From Pelagerythrobacter marensis (GTDB lineage Bacteria; Pseudomonadota; Alphaproteobacteria; Sphingomonadales; Sphingomonadaceae), in the NCBI RefSeq assembly GCF_001028625.1, contig NZ_CP011805.1, forward strand, positions 2,651,001 through 2,715,000: a stretch of DNA of 64,000 nt. Direction: 5' to 3'. A program made the translations under genes and the position numbers. Of this stretch, positions 49,888 to 59,587 are shown piece by piece; within the stretch, counting starts at the first letter, position 1; every line of letters starts with the position of its first letter. The notes beneath the pieces were generated by a model. That model was given only the letters and a program-made list of their open reading frames with translations. It searched no databases and was not told where the DNA came from.

Positions 49888-51230
49888 TGTGCATTTCCCC
49901 GCATCTGGCGATCGCGAGGTGACAGGTGCTCCTGCGCGCCGGCCTTCTGTCCCGGGTAGCTGCCATTGCGCGGGGTCATCGTGCCGAGATCCCAGTCGGC
50001 TTCGCGGAAGGGCGCCGCAGTCTCGGGCAACTCCGGATAGCCGCCGACTTCATCTTCCGAATCGATGATCTCGCCCCGCCCTTCGGCGATATAGAACAGG
50101 ACCCGAATCTCTTCCTCGCCCCGATCCCAGGGACGCGCACCGGCGGTGGCGAGCAAAGTCGTTTCGACGTCCGCCGAAGGGAGGATGTCGAACCCGGAAA
50201 GATCGGCCAGGGGCGTATCGGAGCGAATGAGTTGTGCGCGGGTGTGGCCATATCTCCCGAATTCCGGGAGCGCGTTGCCGTGGCGGTCCACCACAATGTT
50301 GTCCTTGCCGTAGTACGCCAGATCACCCACGCCGCCGAGCATGAGGAAGGGCAGGCCCTCGTCCGTATCGTTCCCGCCGCGCATGATATTGCCGACCGCG
50401 GTAATCTCGCCCGTAACGTGGGGTTGGCCGGCCCATTCCAGGTCCATCAGATTGTAATGAACCGCGCGAAGCTGCGGATTGTAGATCAGGTTGTTTATCA
50501 GCGCGACTTGCGCCCCGCCTTTCACCAGGGGCGCGCGTTCGACGTTATGCGCCCAGATGTTGCGATCGAACACTATGCCGGTCGCATTGTCGTGGACCAG
50601 CGAGCCCTTGGAATGCTCACCCTTCGGATGGCTCGAATCCGCCAGCCCTTCGGCTGCCAGGTTGAGCCGGAAGGTTATGTTGTGACTAGTGCCCTTGCGC
50701 CAGTCTTCCACCGATTCGCCAGTGAAGCGCGGGCCACTGGCGGACATGTTCTCGTCGATGGCCCACATGAAGGTATTGTTTTCGACCAGGACGTTCGCCG
50801 CGCCGGCCGTAGAAAAGGCGTCGGCTTCCCACCCGCTTCGCTTGGCTTGCCCGGCGGCACCCGTCAGCACGCGCAGATGGGTGATCTTTACATCGTGTGT
50901 CTTCACGTCGATTCCGCCACGCAGCAGGGTAATGCCGGGGGAAGGGGCGGTCTGGCCGGCGATGGTGACGTAAGGTTCGCTGATCTGCAACGAAGAGCGG
51001 TCGAGGTCGATCGCGCCGCCGACTTCGAACACGATGATTCGCGGGCCCGAAGCCGCGAGCGCTTCCGCCAGACTGCCGGGCCCATCCTTCGCCAGCGACG
51101 TCACCTTTATGATGCGTCCGCCCTTTCCGCCCTCGGTCGGATCGGCTGGTGCGGCATGTCCGGGGACGGCGATCAACAGGCTTACAGCTCCGGCAAAAGC
51201 GGCCAGGCGTGCGGTCAATTTCATTTTCAT
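49884..51230 (-). CDS. Pectate lyase family protein (PL1-like, parallel beta-helix)
   Basis: This 448-residue secreted protein has a Sec signal peptide cleaved near GHAA. The body has right-handed beta-helix repeats with Asn-rich turns (VLVENNTFMWAIDEN, NITFRLNL, GIVFDRNIWAHN, QVALINNLIYN). It probably cleaves polygalacturonate by beta-elimination, producing unsaturated oligomers for DhuI and KduD. AGGAGAAG precedes ATG 51230; the longer upstream frame lacks a signal peptide. Exact subfamily and calcium residues are not assigned. Confidence 0.82.
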   Translation of the reverse strand: MKMKLTARLAAFAGAVSLLIAVPGHAAPADPTEGGKGGRIIKVTSLAKDGPGSLAEALAASGPRIIVFEVGGAIDLDRSSLQISEPYVTIAGQTAPSPGITLLRGGIDVKTHDVKITHLRVLTGAAGQAKRSGWEADAFSTAGAANVLVENNTFMWAIDENMSASGPRFTGESVEDWRKGTSHNITFRLNLAAEGLADSSHPKGEHSKGSLVHDNATGIVFDRNIWAHNVERAPLVKGGAQVALINNLIYNPQLRAVHYNLMDLEWAGQPHVTGEITAVGNIMRGGNDTDEGLPFLMLGGVGDLAYYGKDNIVVDRHGNALPEFGRYGHTRAQLIRSDTPLADLSGFDILPSADVETTLLATAGARPWDRGEEEIRVLFYIAEGRGEIIDSEDEVGGYPELPETAAPFREADWDLGTMTPRNGSYPGQKAGAQEHLSPRDRQMRGNAQ

Positions 51231-51285
51231 GGCTTCTCCTCTCCGACACAACTTGACAAGGGTTGCCCGCATAGGCAATGAAGAA

Positions 51286-51299
51286 TGACACCGGTTACC
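51286..51299 (+). promoter_or_regulatory. Operator C1 of the hexuronate locus
   Basis: TGACACCGGTTACC lies between the divergent pectate lyase and TonB receptor genes, 118 bases before the receptor start and 56 before the lyase start. It could control both promoters. Confidence 0.7.
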
Positions 51300-51374
51300 A
51301 AAAAAGGCCGGAGTTGGGAATGATCGGATGTCGATTGGGTGTGGCGCTGAGGTGCCTGCAAACTCACCCCAAAA

Positions 51375-51388
51375 AGACACCGGTGCCA
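51375..51388 (+). promoter_or_regulatory. Operator-like site C2 in the TonB receptor leader
   Basis: AGACACCGGTGCCA is a weaker match, just upstream of the receptor's ribosome site TTGGGGAGGA. It is 89 bases from C1, a spacing that would allow looping by a tetrameric LacI protein. Confidence 0.5.
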
Positions 51389-51403
51389 TTTTGGGGAGGA
51401 ATT

Positions 51404-54139
51404 ATGAAGTACCCGCTCGTTTCCCGTCGCACCAAGGCAGCCCTTCTGGCTGGGTGTGCGCTGATCTTGCCGCACATGGCCTTCGCGCAGGAAGGCGCCA
51501 CGCTGGATGCCGAAGAAGTTGCCGACGAAGGCAATGTCATCGTCGTTTCGGGCTTCCGCGAATCGCTGAATGCCGCCGTTGCGGCCAAGCGCGAGGCAGT
51601 CGGCCAGGTCGACGTTATCGTTGCTGAAGACATCGCGAAATTTCCGGACACCAACCTTGCCGAATCGCTCCAGCGAATTCCTGGCGTAGCGATCGAGCGT
51701 GATGCGGGCGAAGGGCGCCAGATCACGGTTCGTGGCCTGGGCGCGCAGTTCACCCGCGTGCGCGTCAACGGGATGGAAACGATCGCCACCTCTGTCGATG
51801 GCGCCGCTTCGAACCGCGATCGCGCGTTCGACTTTAACGTTTTTGCGTCCGAGCTGTTCAATTCGATCGTCGTCAACAAGACCGCATCGGCGAAGCTGGA
51901 CGAAGGGTCGCTGGGTGCGGTGATCGATCTCAGCACGGGGAACCCGCTCGCCTTTGGCGCGGGGAGCAAGTTCGTCGTCACCGCGCAGGGGCGCTACAAC
52001 GATCTCAACGATGACATTTCGCCGCGCCTTGCCGGCCTGGCCGCATGGAATAATGCGGACGAGACTTTCGGCGTGTCGGCGTCGGTCGCCTGGTCGAAGT
52101 ACGAAACGGCTGAGTTGGGCAACAATTCCGTGCGCTGGGCGAATGATGCCGCCTTCCGTTCTGTCGGCGGGGTCGATTGCGATGTCAACCCGGCGGACCC
52201 CGGCTGCGTCGAAGTGCGTGACGCATTCCATCCGCGCATCCCGCGTTACGGCCTCGTCAATCACGAGCGCGAGCGGCTGGGCGCGACTGCCGCGCTCCAG
52301 TTCCGGCCGACCGACAGCACCAACATCGAAATCAACGCGCTCTATTCCAACTTCAAGGAAGACCGCGACGAGTATTGGGGCGAGGTGCTGCTGCGTTCCA
52401 ACGAAGATGAAATCGATGTTGTCGATTATACCATCGACGGCAATAACAACATGATCAGCGCGGACCTGTCCAACGCCTGGATCCGCAACGAGCGCTATCA
52501 CCGGGAAAGCGAAACCGACTTCTATCAGGTTTCAGGCCGGCTCGAGCAGCAGTTCGGCGACTTCACTGCCACGCTTTTCGGCGGTTTTTCGAAGTCGGAT
52601 GCGTCCATCCCTGTCGAAACCACGATCATCTTCGACGACCGGGACGGAGAGTACAGTTACGACTACGCCGACATGAAATTCCCGCGCCTCACGTTCGGCA
52701 CCGACGTGACCCAGCCAGGCAATTTCCAGCTCGCGGAATTCCGCGACCGGCCGAGCCAGGTCGAAAACAAGTTCAGGACCATTGCGCTCGATCTCGAATA
52801 CGAGCCGGTCGACGGCCTGCGTTTGTCGGCTGGACCGTTCTATCGCAAGTTCGAGTTTTTCACGACCAGTGCGCGGCGTGACAGCCAGTACTGCTCCGCC
52901 TTCGATTGCGAGCCGGGTGCCTACGGCGCGCCGGTAACGCCTGATCTGGCCGAGCTGTTCGAGCTGGGCGATGCAGGGCAGCCCTCGGGCAATACCAATG
53001 CCTGGATCGTCCCCGATCTCGATGCGGCGGTCGCGTTCCTGGATCTTTACGGCATTCCCGCCGTCACGCGCGAAGGTGACGAACGCGGCGTGACCGAAGA
53101 GGTCAAGGGCGGCTACTTCCAGACCGATTTCGAGATCGATCCGGGTGTTCGGATGACCGGCAATTTCGGTGTTCGCTATGCGCATACCGAACAGGCTTCG
53201 CAGGGTTTCGTTTCCGGCCAGTACGTCACTGTCGAGCGTAGCTACGACGATTTCCTGCCTGCAGTTAACGTGAACGTTTTCCCGTCGGATAATTTCATCA
53301 TCCGCGGCGCGATCGCCCAGGTTATCACGCGGCCGACGCTCGGCCAGCTCACTCCGGGGGGCACGGTTGACGAATTCAACTTCCGCATCACGTCGGGCAA
53401 TCCGTTCATCGAACCCTATCGGGCGTGGAACTACGATCTGTCGCTCGAATGGTATTTCGCCCCGGGTGCGATCCTGTCTCTGGCCGGCTTCATCAAGGAC
53501 ATCGAGAGCTTCCCGGTCAGTGCCTCGCGCGAAATCACATATGCGCAGAGCGGCCTGCCAACCTCGCTCCTGACCTCAGGGACCCCGGCATACGACGCTG
53601 TGGTGAACGGCACCGATCCGAACCGGCTGTTCGAGGCCCGCACGACGCTCAATGGCGAAGGCGCGGTCATCAAGGGCCTGGAACTTGGTCTGAACCTGCC
53701 GTTCTCTGCCTTTACCAGTGCATCGTTCCTCAGCGACTTCGGCGTTCTTGGCAATGTCACTTATGTCGACAGCAACCGGGACGAGGAGTTCGGGAACGAG
53801 ATCTACGAGATCACCTTCCCCGGTGTTTCGAAGTATTCGGCCAACGGTACGATCTACTACGACACCGGGCGGTTCTCGGTCCGTGTCTCGGGCGCTTACC
53901 GTAGCGACTACAACACAGGTGGCAGCGGCAATAACAACTTCCTCGAAGGCTTCGGCTCCACCTTTAACCTCGATGCGTCGATCCGTTACAAGCTGACCGA
54001 CAATATCGAACTGCTGCTGGACGGGAACAACCTGACCGACCAGTATCGCTATCGCTGGGCCGACGATCCGACACGCCGGAACTACGAGAACAATCACTTC
54101 GGGCGGATCATCATGGCCGGCGCGCGCGTCGAATTCTGA
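51404..54139 (+). CDS. TonB-dependent outer-membrane receptor
   Basis: This 911-residue receptor has a signal peptide (cleaved near AFAQ) and a plug domain containing NVIVVSGFRESL, FPDTNLAESLQRIPG and VRGLGAQFTRVRVNG. A long 22-strand-type beta barrel follows, ending GARVEF with a terminal phenylalanine. The family type is that of sphingomonad/xanthomonad carbohydrate receptors. It probably imports pectin oligomers across the outer membrane using TonB energy. ATG 51404 has GGGGAGGA upstream. Confidence 0.9.
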   Translation: MKYPLVSRRTKAALLAGCALILPHMAFAQEGATLDAEEVADEGNVIVVSGFRESLNAAVAAKREAVGQVDVIVAEDIAKFPDTNLAESLQRIPGVAIERDAGEGRQITVRGLGAQFTRVRVNGMETIATSVDGAASNRDRAFDFNVFASELFNSIVVNKTASAKLDEGSLGAVIDLSTGNPLAFGAGSKFVVTAQGRYNDLNDDISPRLAGLAAWNNADETFGVSASVAWSKYETAELGNNSVRWANDAAFRSVGGVDCDVNPADPGCVEVRDAFHPRIPRYGLVNHERERLGATAALQFRPTDSTNIEINALYSNFKEDRDEYWGEVLLRSNEDEIDVVDYTIDGNNNMISADLSNAWIRNERYHRESETDFYQVSGRLEQQFGDFTATLFGGFSKSDASIPVETTIIFDDRDGEYSYDYADMKFPRLTFGTDVTQPGNFQLAEFRDRPSQVENKFRTIALDLEYEPVDGLRLSAGPFYRKFEFFTTSARRDSQYCSAFDCEPGAYGAPVTPDLAELFELGDAGQPSGNTNAWIVPDLDAAVAFLDLYGIPAVTREGDERGVTEEVKGGYFQTDFEIDPGVRMTGNFGVRYAHTEQASQGFVSGQYVTVERSYDDFLPAVNVNVFPSDNFIIRGAIAQVITRPTLGQLTPGGTVDEFNFRITSGNPFIEPYRAWNYDLSLEWYFAPGAILSLAGFIKDIESFPVSASREITYAQSGLPTSLLTSGTPAYDAVVNGTDPNRLFEARTTLNGEGAVIKGLELGLNLPFSAFTSASFLSDFGVLGNVTYVDSNRDEEFGNEIYEITFPGVSKYSANGTIYYDTGRFSVRVSGAYRSDYNTGGSGNNNFLEGFGSTFNLDASIRYKLTDNIELLLDGNNLTDQYRYRWADDPTRRNYENNHFGRIIMAGARVEF

Positions 54140-54179
54140 GTTCGATCCCGAAGTGGTCAAAGTGAGGGGGGGCTCGCAC

Positions 54180-55181
54180 ATGAACAGCGATCGTAGATCT
54201 TTGCTCGGTGCGGGCCTCGCCGTCTCTCTTCTGGGCGGTGCCAGACTTGCCGCCCAGACCCCGCCGCCTTCTGCAAGCGGCGCTCCACCTCCCGGTCTGC
54301 CGCAGCCGAACGAAACGATCGATCTCTGGCCAGAAGGTGCTCCGGGTCTGCCCGCGAGACTGCCGGTCGAGCAGGTGGAGGAGCGTTCGAGCGACCCGCT
54401 GATAGCTGACCGTGCCGTGCGCGGTGTGGTGGTGCCCCGCCTTTCGGTGTTTCGGCCCGATCGGCCCAATGGCGCGGCGGTTCTGTTGATCCCGGGCGGC
54501 GGGTATCGCCATGTCGTGGTGGACAAGGAAGGCTATGAAATGGCGCGCTGGCTGTCCGCCCGCGGCTTCACGGCGTTCGTCCTGTTTTATCGCTTGCCCT
54601 ACGACGGTTGGGCGGCAGGTCCCGACGTCTGCCTGTCGGATGCACAGCGCGCCATGCGGCTCATCCGGCATCGCCACGCCGATTTCGCACTCGATCCGGA
54701 GCGGGTTGCCGCCATGGGATTTTCCGCCGGCGGCCATTTGTGTGCCGATCTTTCGACACGGTTTGCCCATCGCACATACGATCCAGTGGACGATGCGGAT
54801 CAATTGGGTGCCAGGCCGATCTGCGCCGCGCCGATCTATCCGGTGATCGCAATGCAGACATCGCACGCCCACGCAGGGTCGCGCGAACGGCTGCTCGGGC
54901 CTTCACCGACCGGCGCTCTTGAAGACGCGCATTCTCCGCATCGAAATGTGCCGCGCGATGCGCCGCCATTCTTTATTCTCCACGCAGAGGACGACGATGT
55001 GGTCTCGGTCGACAACAGTCTGCTTCTGCGTGCCGCGCTGAAGGCACGGGAAGTGCCGGTAGAAACCCATTTGTTCCGGCACGGCGGACATGGTTTCGGG
55101 CTGCGCAAGGCAAGCGGCAAGCCGGTCGCTGCCTGGCCGGATTTATGGCGTGAATGGGCACGCGGAACGGGGCTGACCTGA
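54180..55181 (+). CDS. Alpha/beta hydrolase, acetylesterase-like, twin-arginine exported
   Basis: This 333-residue protein begins MNSDRRSLLGAG, a twin-arginine signal. The fold is that of acetylxylan/pectin-acetyl esterases: PGGGY (105-109), nucleophile serine 182 in GFSAGG, then HAEDDDVVS and GGHGFG. It probably deacetylates pectin or hemicellulose side chains in the periplasm. A strong GAGGGGGG site precedes the ATG. Its stop overlaps the GH43 start (TGATG). Confidence 0.82.
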   Translation: MNSDRRSLLGAGLAVSLLGGARLAAQTPPPSASGAPPPGLPQPNETIDLWPEGAPGLPARLPVEQVEERSSDPLIADRAVRGVVVPRLSVFRPDRPNGAAVLLIPGGGYRHVVVDKEGYEMARWLSARGFTAFVLFYRLPYDGWAAGPDVCLSDAQRAMRLIRHRHADFALDPERVAAMGFSAGGHLCADLSTRFAHRTYDPVDDADQLGARPICAAPIYPVIAMQTSHAHAGSRERLLGPSPTGALEDAHSPHRNVPRDAPPFFILHAEDDDVVSVDNSLLLRAALKAREVPVETHLFRHGGHGFGLRKASGKPVAAWPDLWREWARGTGLT

Positions 55182-56797
55182 TGACAATCGATCGTCGTTC
55201 TCTTCTCGTTGGTTCCGGGGCAGTCGGCATTGCCGCGCCTTTCGGAGCTTTCACATCGACTGCCGGAGCGCATGAGCCTGCCCAGGCGACGCAGCGCACC
55301 TACCTGCGCGGTTTCGACAACCAGCGGGTGCCCGACCAGGGTAACGGCACCTTCCTGAACCCGGTCATTTCGGGCGATCGCCCCGATCCGGCGATCCTCA
55401 AGGACGGTGACGACTATTACGTCACGTTCTCCACCTTCGATGCCTATCCCGGGCTGACGATCTGGCATTCGCGCGACCTGGTGAACTGGCGCCCGCTCAA
55501 GCCCGCGCTTCATCGCAACATCGGCTCCGTCTGGGCGCCCAGCCTGCACAAGGATCGCGGTCGCTACCTCCTCTACATCCCCGTCAAGGCAAGCCCGCAG
55601 AACGATATCTTCGTGACCTGGGCCGACGCGATCGAGGGGCCGTGGAGCGATCCTGTCCCACTGGGCCTGCACGATCACATCGATCCGTGCCACGCCGTCG
55701 CCGAAGACGGCAGCCGGTGGCTGTTCCTTTCGGGCGGCGACCGTGTGCGCCTGTCGGATGACAACCTCTCGCTCGCGGGCGAGGTCGAGCATGTTTACGA
55801 TCCATGGCGCTATCCTTCTGACTGGATCGTCGAGGGGTTCGCGCCCGAAGGGCCGAAGATCCACCGGATCGGTGACTGGTTCTACATGCTTACCGCGGTC
55901 GGCGGGACAGCGGGGCCGCCCACCGGGCACATGGTCATCGCCGCGCGTGCACGCTCGCTTCATGGCCCATGGGAACACCATCCGGGCAACCCGCTGGTAC
56001 GCACGACTTCGATCGACGAGGCCTGGTGGTCGCGCGGCCACGCCTCGCTGGTCGAGGCGCCCGACGGCAGCTGGTGGTCGCTCTATCACGGTTACGAAAA
56101 CGGGTTCTGGACGCTGGGCCGTCAGTGCCTGATGGATCCGGTGCGCTTCACGCCCGATGGCTGGTTCGAAATGACCGGGGGCGACTTGTCGCAGCCAATC
56201 GAGAAGCCGCGCGGGGGCGAGGCGCAGCCGCATGGCATGGCGCTGTCCGACGATTTCTCCGGGCCGCTCGCCCTGGGCAGCAAGTGGGCATTCTTCCGCC
56301 CGGCGCCGGACGAGGCGGATCGTGTCCACGCCGGCGGCGGCGTCCTGCGGCTTGCGGGGAAGGGGGATGCACCGTCGAGCGGCTCGCCCCTGCTGATCAC
56401 CGCCGGCGACCGCAGTTACCGTTTCGAGTGCGATATCGAGATCGCGCCCGGCGGACGGGCTGGTCTGGTGCTGTTTTACGACCACAAGCTCTACTGCGGG
56501 CTCGGATTCGACGCCGATCGCTTCGTGACGCACCAGTACGGGATCGAGCGGGCGCGCCCGGCCAATCCCCACGGCGGGCGGATGCGGATGCGGGTGACCA
56601 ACCGTGAACATATCGTCACCTTCGACACCAGCGGCGACGGCGGGCGCACCTGGCACCGTTTCGACCGCGGGATGGAAGTATCCGGTTACCACCACAATGT
56701 CCGCGGGGGCTTCCACATGTTGCGCCCGGGGCTCTATGCCGCCGGACCGGGAGAGGCAAAGTTCCGCGATTTCCGTTTCACCGCGCTCGACGACTGA
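55181..56797 (+). CDS. Glycoside hydrolase family 43 protein, twin-arginine exported
   Basis: This 538-residue enzyme begins MTIDRRSLLVGSG, a Tat signal. The N-terminal five-bladed propeller has the GH43 acids: aspartate 69 in RPDPAI, aspartate 168 in HIDP and glutamate 223 in PEGPKI. A C-terminal beta-sandwich (from about residue 360) resembles the GH43 accessory domain. Typical activities are beta-xylosidase or alpha-L-arabinofuranosidase, so it likely trims pectin side chains. Substrate not proven. Confidence 0.88.
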   Translation: MTIDRRSLLVGSGAVGIAAPFGAFTSTAGAHEPAQATQRTYLRGFDNQRVPDQGNGTFLNPVISGDRPDPAILKDGDDYYVTFSTFDAYPGLTIWHSRDLVNWRPLKPALHRNIGSVWAPSLHKDRGRYLLYIPVKASPQNDIFVTWADAIEGPWSDPVPLGLHDHIDPCHAVAEDGSRWLFLSGGDRVRLSDDNLSLAGEVEHVYDPWRYPSDWIVEGFAPEGPKIHRIGDWFYMLTAVGGTAGPPTGHMVIAARARSLHGPWEHHPGNPLVRTTSIDEAWWSRGHASLVEAPDGSWWSLYHGYENGFWTLGRQCLMDPVRFTPDGWFEMTGGDLSQPIEKPRGGEAQPHGMALSDDFSGPLALGSKWAFFRPAPDEADRVHAGGGVLRLAGKGDAPSSGSPLLITAGDRSYRFECDIEIAPGGRAGLVLFYDHKLYCGLGFDADRFVTHQYGIERARPANPHGGRMRMRVTNREHIVTFDTSGDGGRTWHRFDRGMEVSGYHHNVRGGFHMLRPGLYAAGPGEAKFRDFRFTALDD

Positions 56798-56799
56798 CG

Positions 56800-57828
56800 A
56801 TGGGGAGCAGCCGTTTCTCCTCCGCTGCACAGGGTGCAGTTTCCCGGCGGCGCCTGCTGGCCGGCGGGCTGGCGCTTTCCGCGGCAGCGGCCCTGCCCGG
56901 CTGCAAGTCGCGCATGTCCGGCCTGCTGACCGGGGCGGACGCCCATCCGGCTGACTACCCCACCGTGAAGGCGGTGGAGTTCATGGGCCAATACCTGGCC
57001 GAGCGGACGGGCGGGCGCCTGGGGATCAAGGTCTATGCCGGTGGCCAGCTGGGCAGCGAGACCGATACCCTGGAGATAACCAGCTTCGGCGGCCTGGACC
57101 TCAACCGCGTGAACTTCGCGCCGCTCAATTCGGTCGAACCGATGACGCTGCCGTTCTCGTTGCCGTTCGTCTTCGAATCGGTGCCGCACATGCGCCGCGT
57201 GGTCGACAGTGAAGTGGGCGAGGAAGTGCTCGCGGCGATGGAGCCACACGGCCTGATCGGCCTGTGCATTTACGATTCAGGCGCGCGCAGTTTCTACAAC
57301 ACGCGCCGTGCGATCCGCACGCCCGACGACATGGCCGGCCTGAAGCTGCGCGTGCCGGCATCGGATCTCTACGTGGCGATGATCAATGCGCTTGGCGCGA
57401 ACGCCGTGCCAATCCCGTTCGGCGAAGTCTACCAGTCGCTGGCCCAGGGGGTGATCGACGGGGCGGAGAACAACTGGCCTTCGTTCGTCAGCGCACGCCA
57501 TTACGAAGTTGCCACGTACCAGAGCCTGACCGAGCACCTGCTGACGCCTGAGGCGCTTGTGATGAGCAAGATAAGCTGGGATCGCCTCTCGCCCGAAGAC
57601 CAGGACCTGGTGCGCGAAGCGGCCCGGTTGTCGGTCGGTGAGATGCGGCGCCTGTGGGATCTGCGCGTGACAGAGGCGAAGGCGACGATCGCCGCCTCCT
57701 CCGTCGCGGTGAACGAAGTCGAGAAAGAACCGTTCGCCGCGCTGATGCGCCCGGTCTGGGAACAGTTCATCACCACGCCACAGCAAAAATCGGTCGTCGA
57801 ACGCATCCTTGCGATGAGGGAGGGTTGA
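56800..57828 (+). CDS. TRAP transporter solute-binding protein (DctP family)
   Basis: This 342-residue periplasmic binding protein has a twin-arginine and lipobox signal (SRRRLLAGG to LPGC), so it is probably a Tat lipoprotein. The DctP features SGARSFYNTRR, the carboxylate-binding arginine in GLKLRVP and QGVIDGAENNWPS are present. Together with the next two genes it imports an organic acid, most likely a uronate or unsaturated uronate, as the context suggests. Confidence 0.92.
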   Translation: MGSSRFSSAAQGAVSRRRLLAGGLALSAAAALPGCKSRMSGLLTGADAHPADYPTVKAVEFMGQYLAERTGGRLGIKVYAGGQLGSETDTLEITSFGGLDLNRVNFAPLNSVEPMTLPFSLPFVFESVPHMRRVVDSEVGEEVLAAMEPHGLIGLCIYDSGARSFYNTRRAIRTPDDMAGLKLRVPASDLYVAMINALGANAVPIPFGEVYQSLAQGVIDGAENNWPSFVSARHYEVATYQSLTEHLLTPEALVMSKISWDRLSPEDQDLVREAARLSVGEMRRLWDLRVTEAKATIAASSVAVNEVEKEPFAALMRPVWEQFITTPQQKSVVERILAMREG

Positions 57829-57830
57829 TC

Positions 57831-58298
57831 ATGGCCGCAACCATCGCGCGCTGGCTGATCGGCTTCGGCGCAGCCGGGCTGATCGCCATGACGGCAATCA
57901 TCGGCTGGCAGGTCTTCGGTCGTTTCATGCTCGATTCGAGCCCGTCCTGGACCGAGCAGGCCTCGCTGATCCTGATGATCTGGTACGTCATGTTCGCCTC
58001 GGCCGCCGGCGTGTACGAAGGCTTCCACATCCGTATCACTTTGCTGGAAGAGAAGCTGGGCGACAGCAGCCGGGGCGTTGCACGGATGGTCGCGCTGGTC
58101 ATCGCGCTCGCGGGTCTGGTGCTGCTGATCTACGGCGCGCAGCTTTGCTGGGCGGTAAGGGGCAATGCCGTGCCTTCGCTGGGATTGAGCCGGGCCGTTG
58201 CCTATGTCCCGCTGCCGATATCCGGCCTGCTGATGACCGTGTTCGCGATCCCGCAAATCCTGCGCGGCCGCAGTCCGGTAGAAGAGGGTAACGCCTGA
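57831..58298 (+). CDS. TRAP transporter small permease (DctQ family)
   Basis: This 155-residue membrane subunit has four membrane helices and the DctQ motif WTEQASLILMIW. It starts 2 bases after the DctP stop, behind GAGGGAGGG, and overlaps the large permease start (TGATG). It pairs with the large permease to form the sodium-driven uptake channel. Confidence 0.92.
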   Translation: MAATIARWLIGFGAAGLIAMTAIIGWQVFGRFMLDSSPSWTEQASLILMIWYVMFASAAGVYEGFHIRITLLEEKLGDSSRGVARMVALVIALAGLVLLIYGAQLCWAVRGNAVPSLGLSRAVAYVPLPISGLLMTVFAIPQILRGRSPVEEGNA

Positions 58299-59581
58299 TG
58301 GAACTCCTGGTCCTTTTCGGCGTGCTGTTCATACTGCTGGCGATCGGTGTGCCGGTGGCCTTTTCGCTGCTGGCGGCGGCGCTGTGCTGCTTTGCGGCGA
58401 TGGGCATTCCTCCGATCGTCGCAGTTCAGCGCGTTGCCGCGGGCATCAGCGTGTTTACGCTGATGGCGATCCCGTTCTTCATCTTCGCGGGCGACCTGAT
58501 GTACCGGGCGGGCATTGCCGACCGGCTCGTGCGCGTGGCGGACGCCGCCGTCGGCCGGGTTCGCGGCGGCCTCGGCATTGTCGATGTCGGTGCCTCGATG
58601 ATGTTCGGCGCGGTGTCGGGTTCGGCCATTGCCAGCGCCTCTGCCATCGGCTCCACGATGGTGCCGTTGATGCGGGACAAGGGCTATCCCGGCGATTACG
58701 CGGTCAACGTTACCGTCACCGCGGCGATCGTCGGCCTGCTGATCCCGCCATCGCACAACATGATCATCTATTCGGCGGCTTCGGGGATCGGCGTTTCGAT
58801 CGGCGACCTGTTCCTGGCCGGTATCATCCCGGGCCTGCTGACGGGGGCGATGTTGATGCTCGCCGCGTGGGTGGTGGCCCGGCGCCGCGGCCTGCCGGTG
58901 GGGCGCTTCCCCGGCTGGCGTGAATTCATCCGCGCTGCGGCCTATGCCATCCCCGGCCTGATGACGGCGGTCATCATCATGGGCGGCATTCTCAGCGGCT
59001 TCTTCACCCCCACCGAAAGCTCGGCCGTGGCGGTGATCTATACGGTGCTGATCGGCGCATTCGTCTATCGCAGTCTCGGCTGGCGGGGCACGTGGGAGGC
59101 GGCGGCCAAGTCCGTCCGGACAGCCTCGATGGTCCTGTTCATCATTGCCGCCGCGACGGCTTTCGGCTTCGCGCTGGCGCTGCTGGAAGTGCCGGCGGCG
59201 CTTGCCTCGCTGATCGCGCTGATGACCGAGAATCCGCTGCTGACCCTGCTGATCATCAATCTCATGCTCCTGGCGCTGGGCACGTTCATGGACATGGCCC
59301 CGCTGATCGTGATCACGACGCCGATCTTCCTGCCCGTGGCGATGGGCGTGGCGGTGGACCCGGTGCATTTCGGGATCATCATGATGCTGAACCTGGGCAT
59401 CGGCCTCGTCACGCCGCCGGTGGGATCGGTGCTCTTCGTCGGCTCGGCAGTGGGCAAGGTGCCGGTGACCGCGCTGGTGCGCACGATCTGGCCGTTCTAC
59501 CTGACCCTGATCGCGGCCCTGCTGCTAATCACTTATGTCCCGGCACTGTCGCTCTGGCTGCCGCAGGTTATCGGGCAATAG
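58298..59581 (+). CDS. TRAP transporter large permease (DctM family)
   Basis: This 427-residue protein has about 12 membrane helices with the DctM features FIFAGDLMYRAGI, GAVSGSAIASASAIGS and LLIPPSHNMI. It forms the transport channel of the TRAP system. It is followed convergently by uxaA with a 6-base gap. Confidence 0.95.
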   Translation: MELLVLFGVLFILLAIGVPVAFSLLAAALCCFAAMGIPPIVAVQRVAAGISVFTLMAIPFFIFAGDLMYRAGIADRLVRVADAAVGRVRGGLGIVDVGASMMFGAVSGSAIASASAIGSTMVPLMRDKGYPGDYAVNVTVTAAIVGLLIPPSHNMIIYSAASGIGVSIGDLFLAGIIPGLLTGAMLMLAAWVVARRRGLPVGRFPGWREFIRAAAYAIPGLMTAVIIMGGILSGFFTPTESSAVAVIYTVLIGAFVYRSLGWRGTWEAAAKSVRTASMVLFIIAAATAFGFALALLEVPAALASLIALMTENPLLTLLIINLMLLALGTFMDMAPLIVITTPIFLPVAMGVAVDPVHFGIIMMLNLGIGLVTPPVGSVLFVGSAVGKVPVTALVRTIWPFYLTLIAALLLITYVPALSLWLPQVIGQ

Positions 59582-59587
59582 CGCGCG

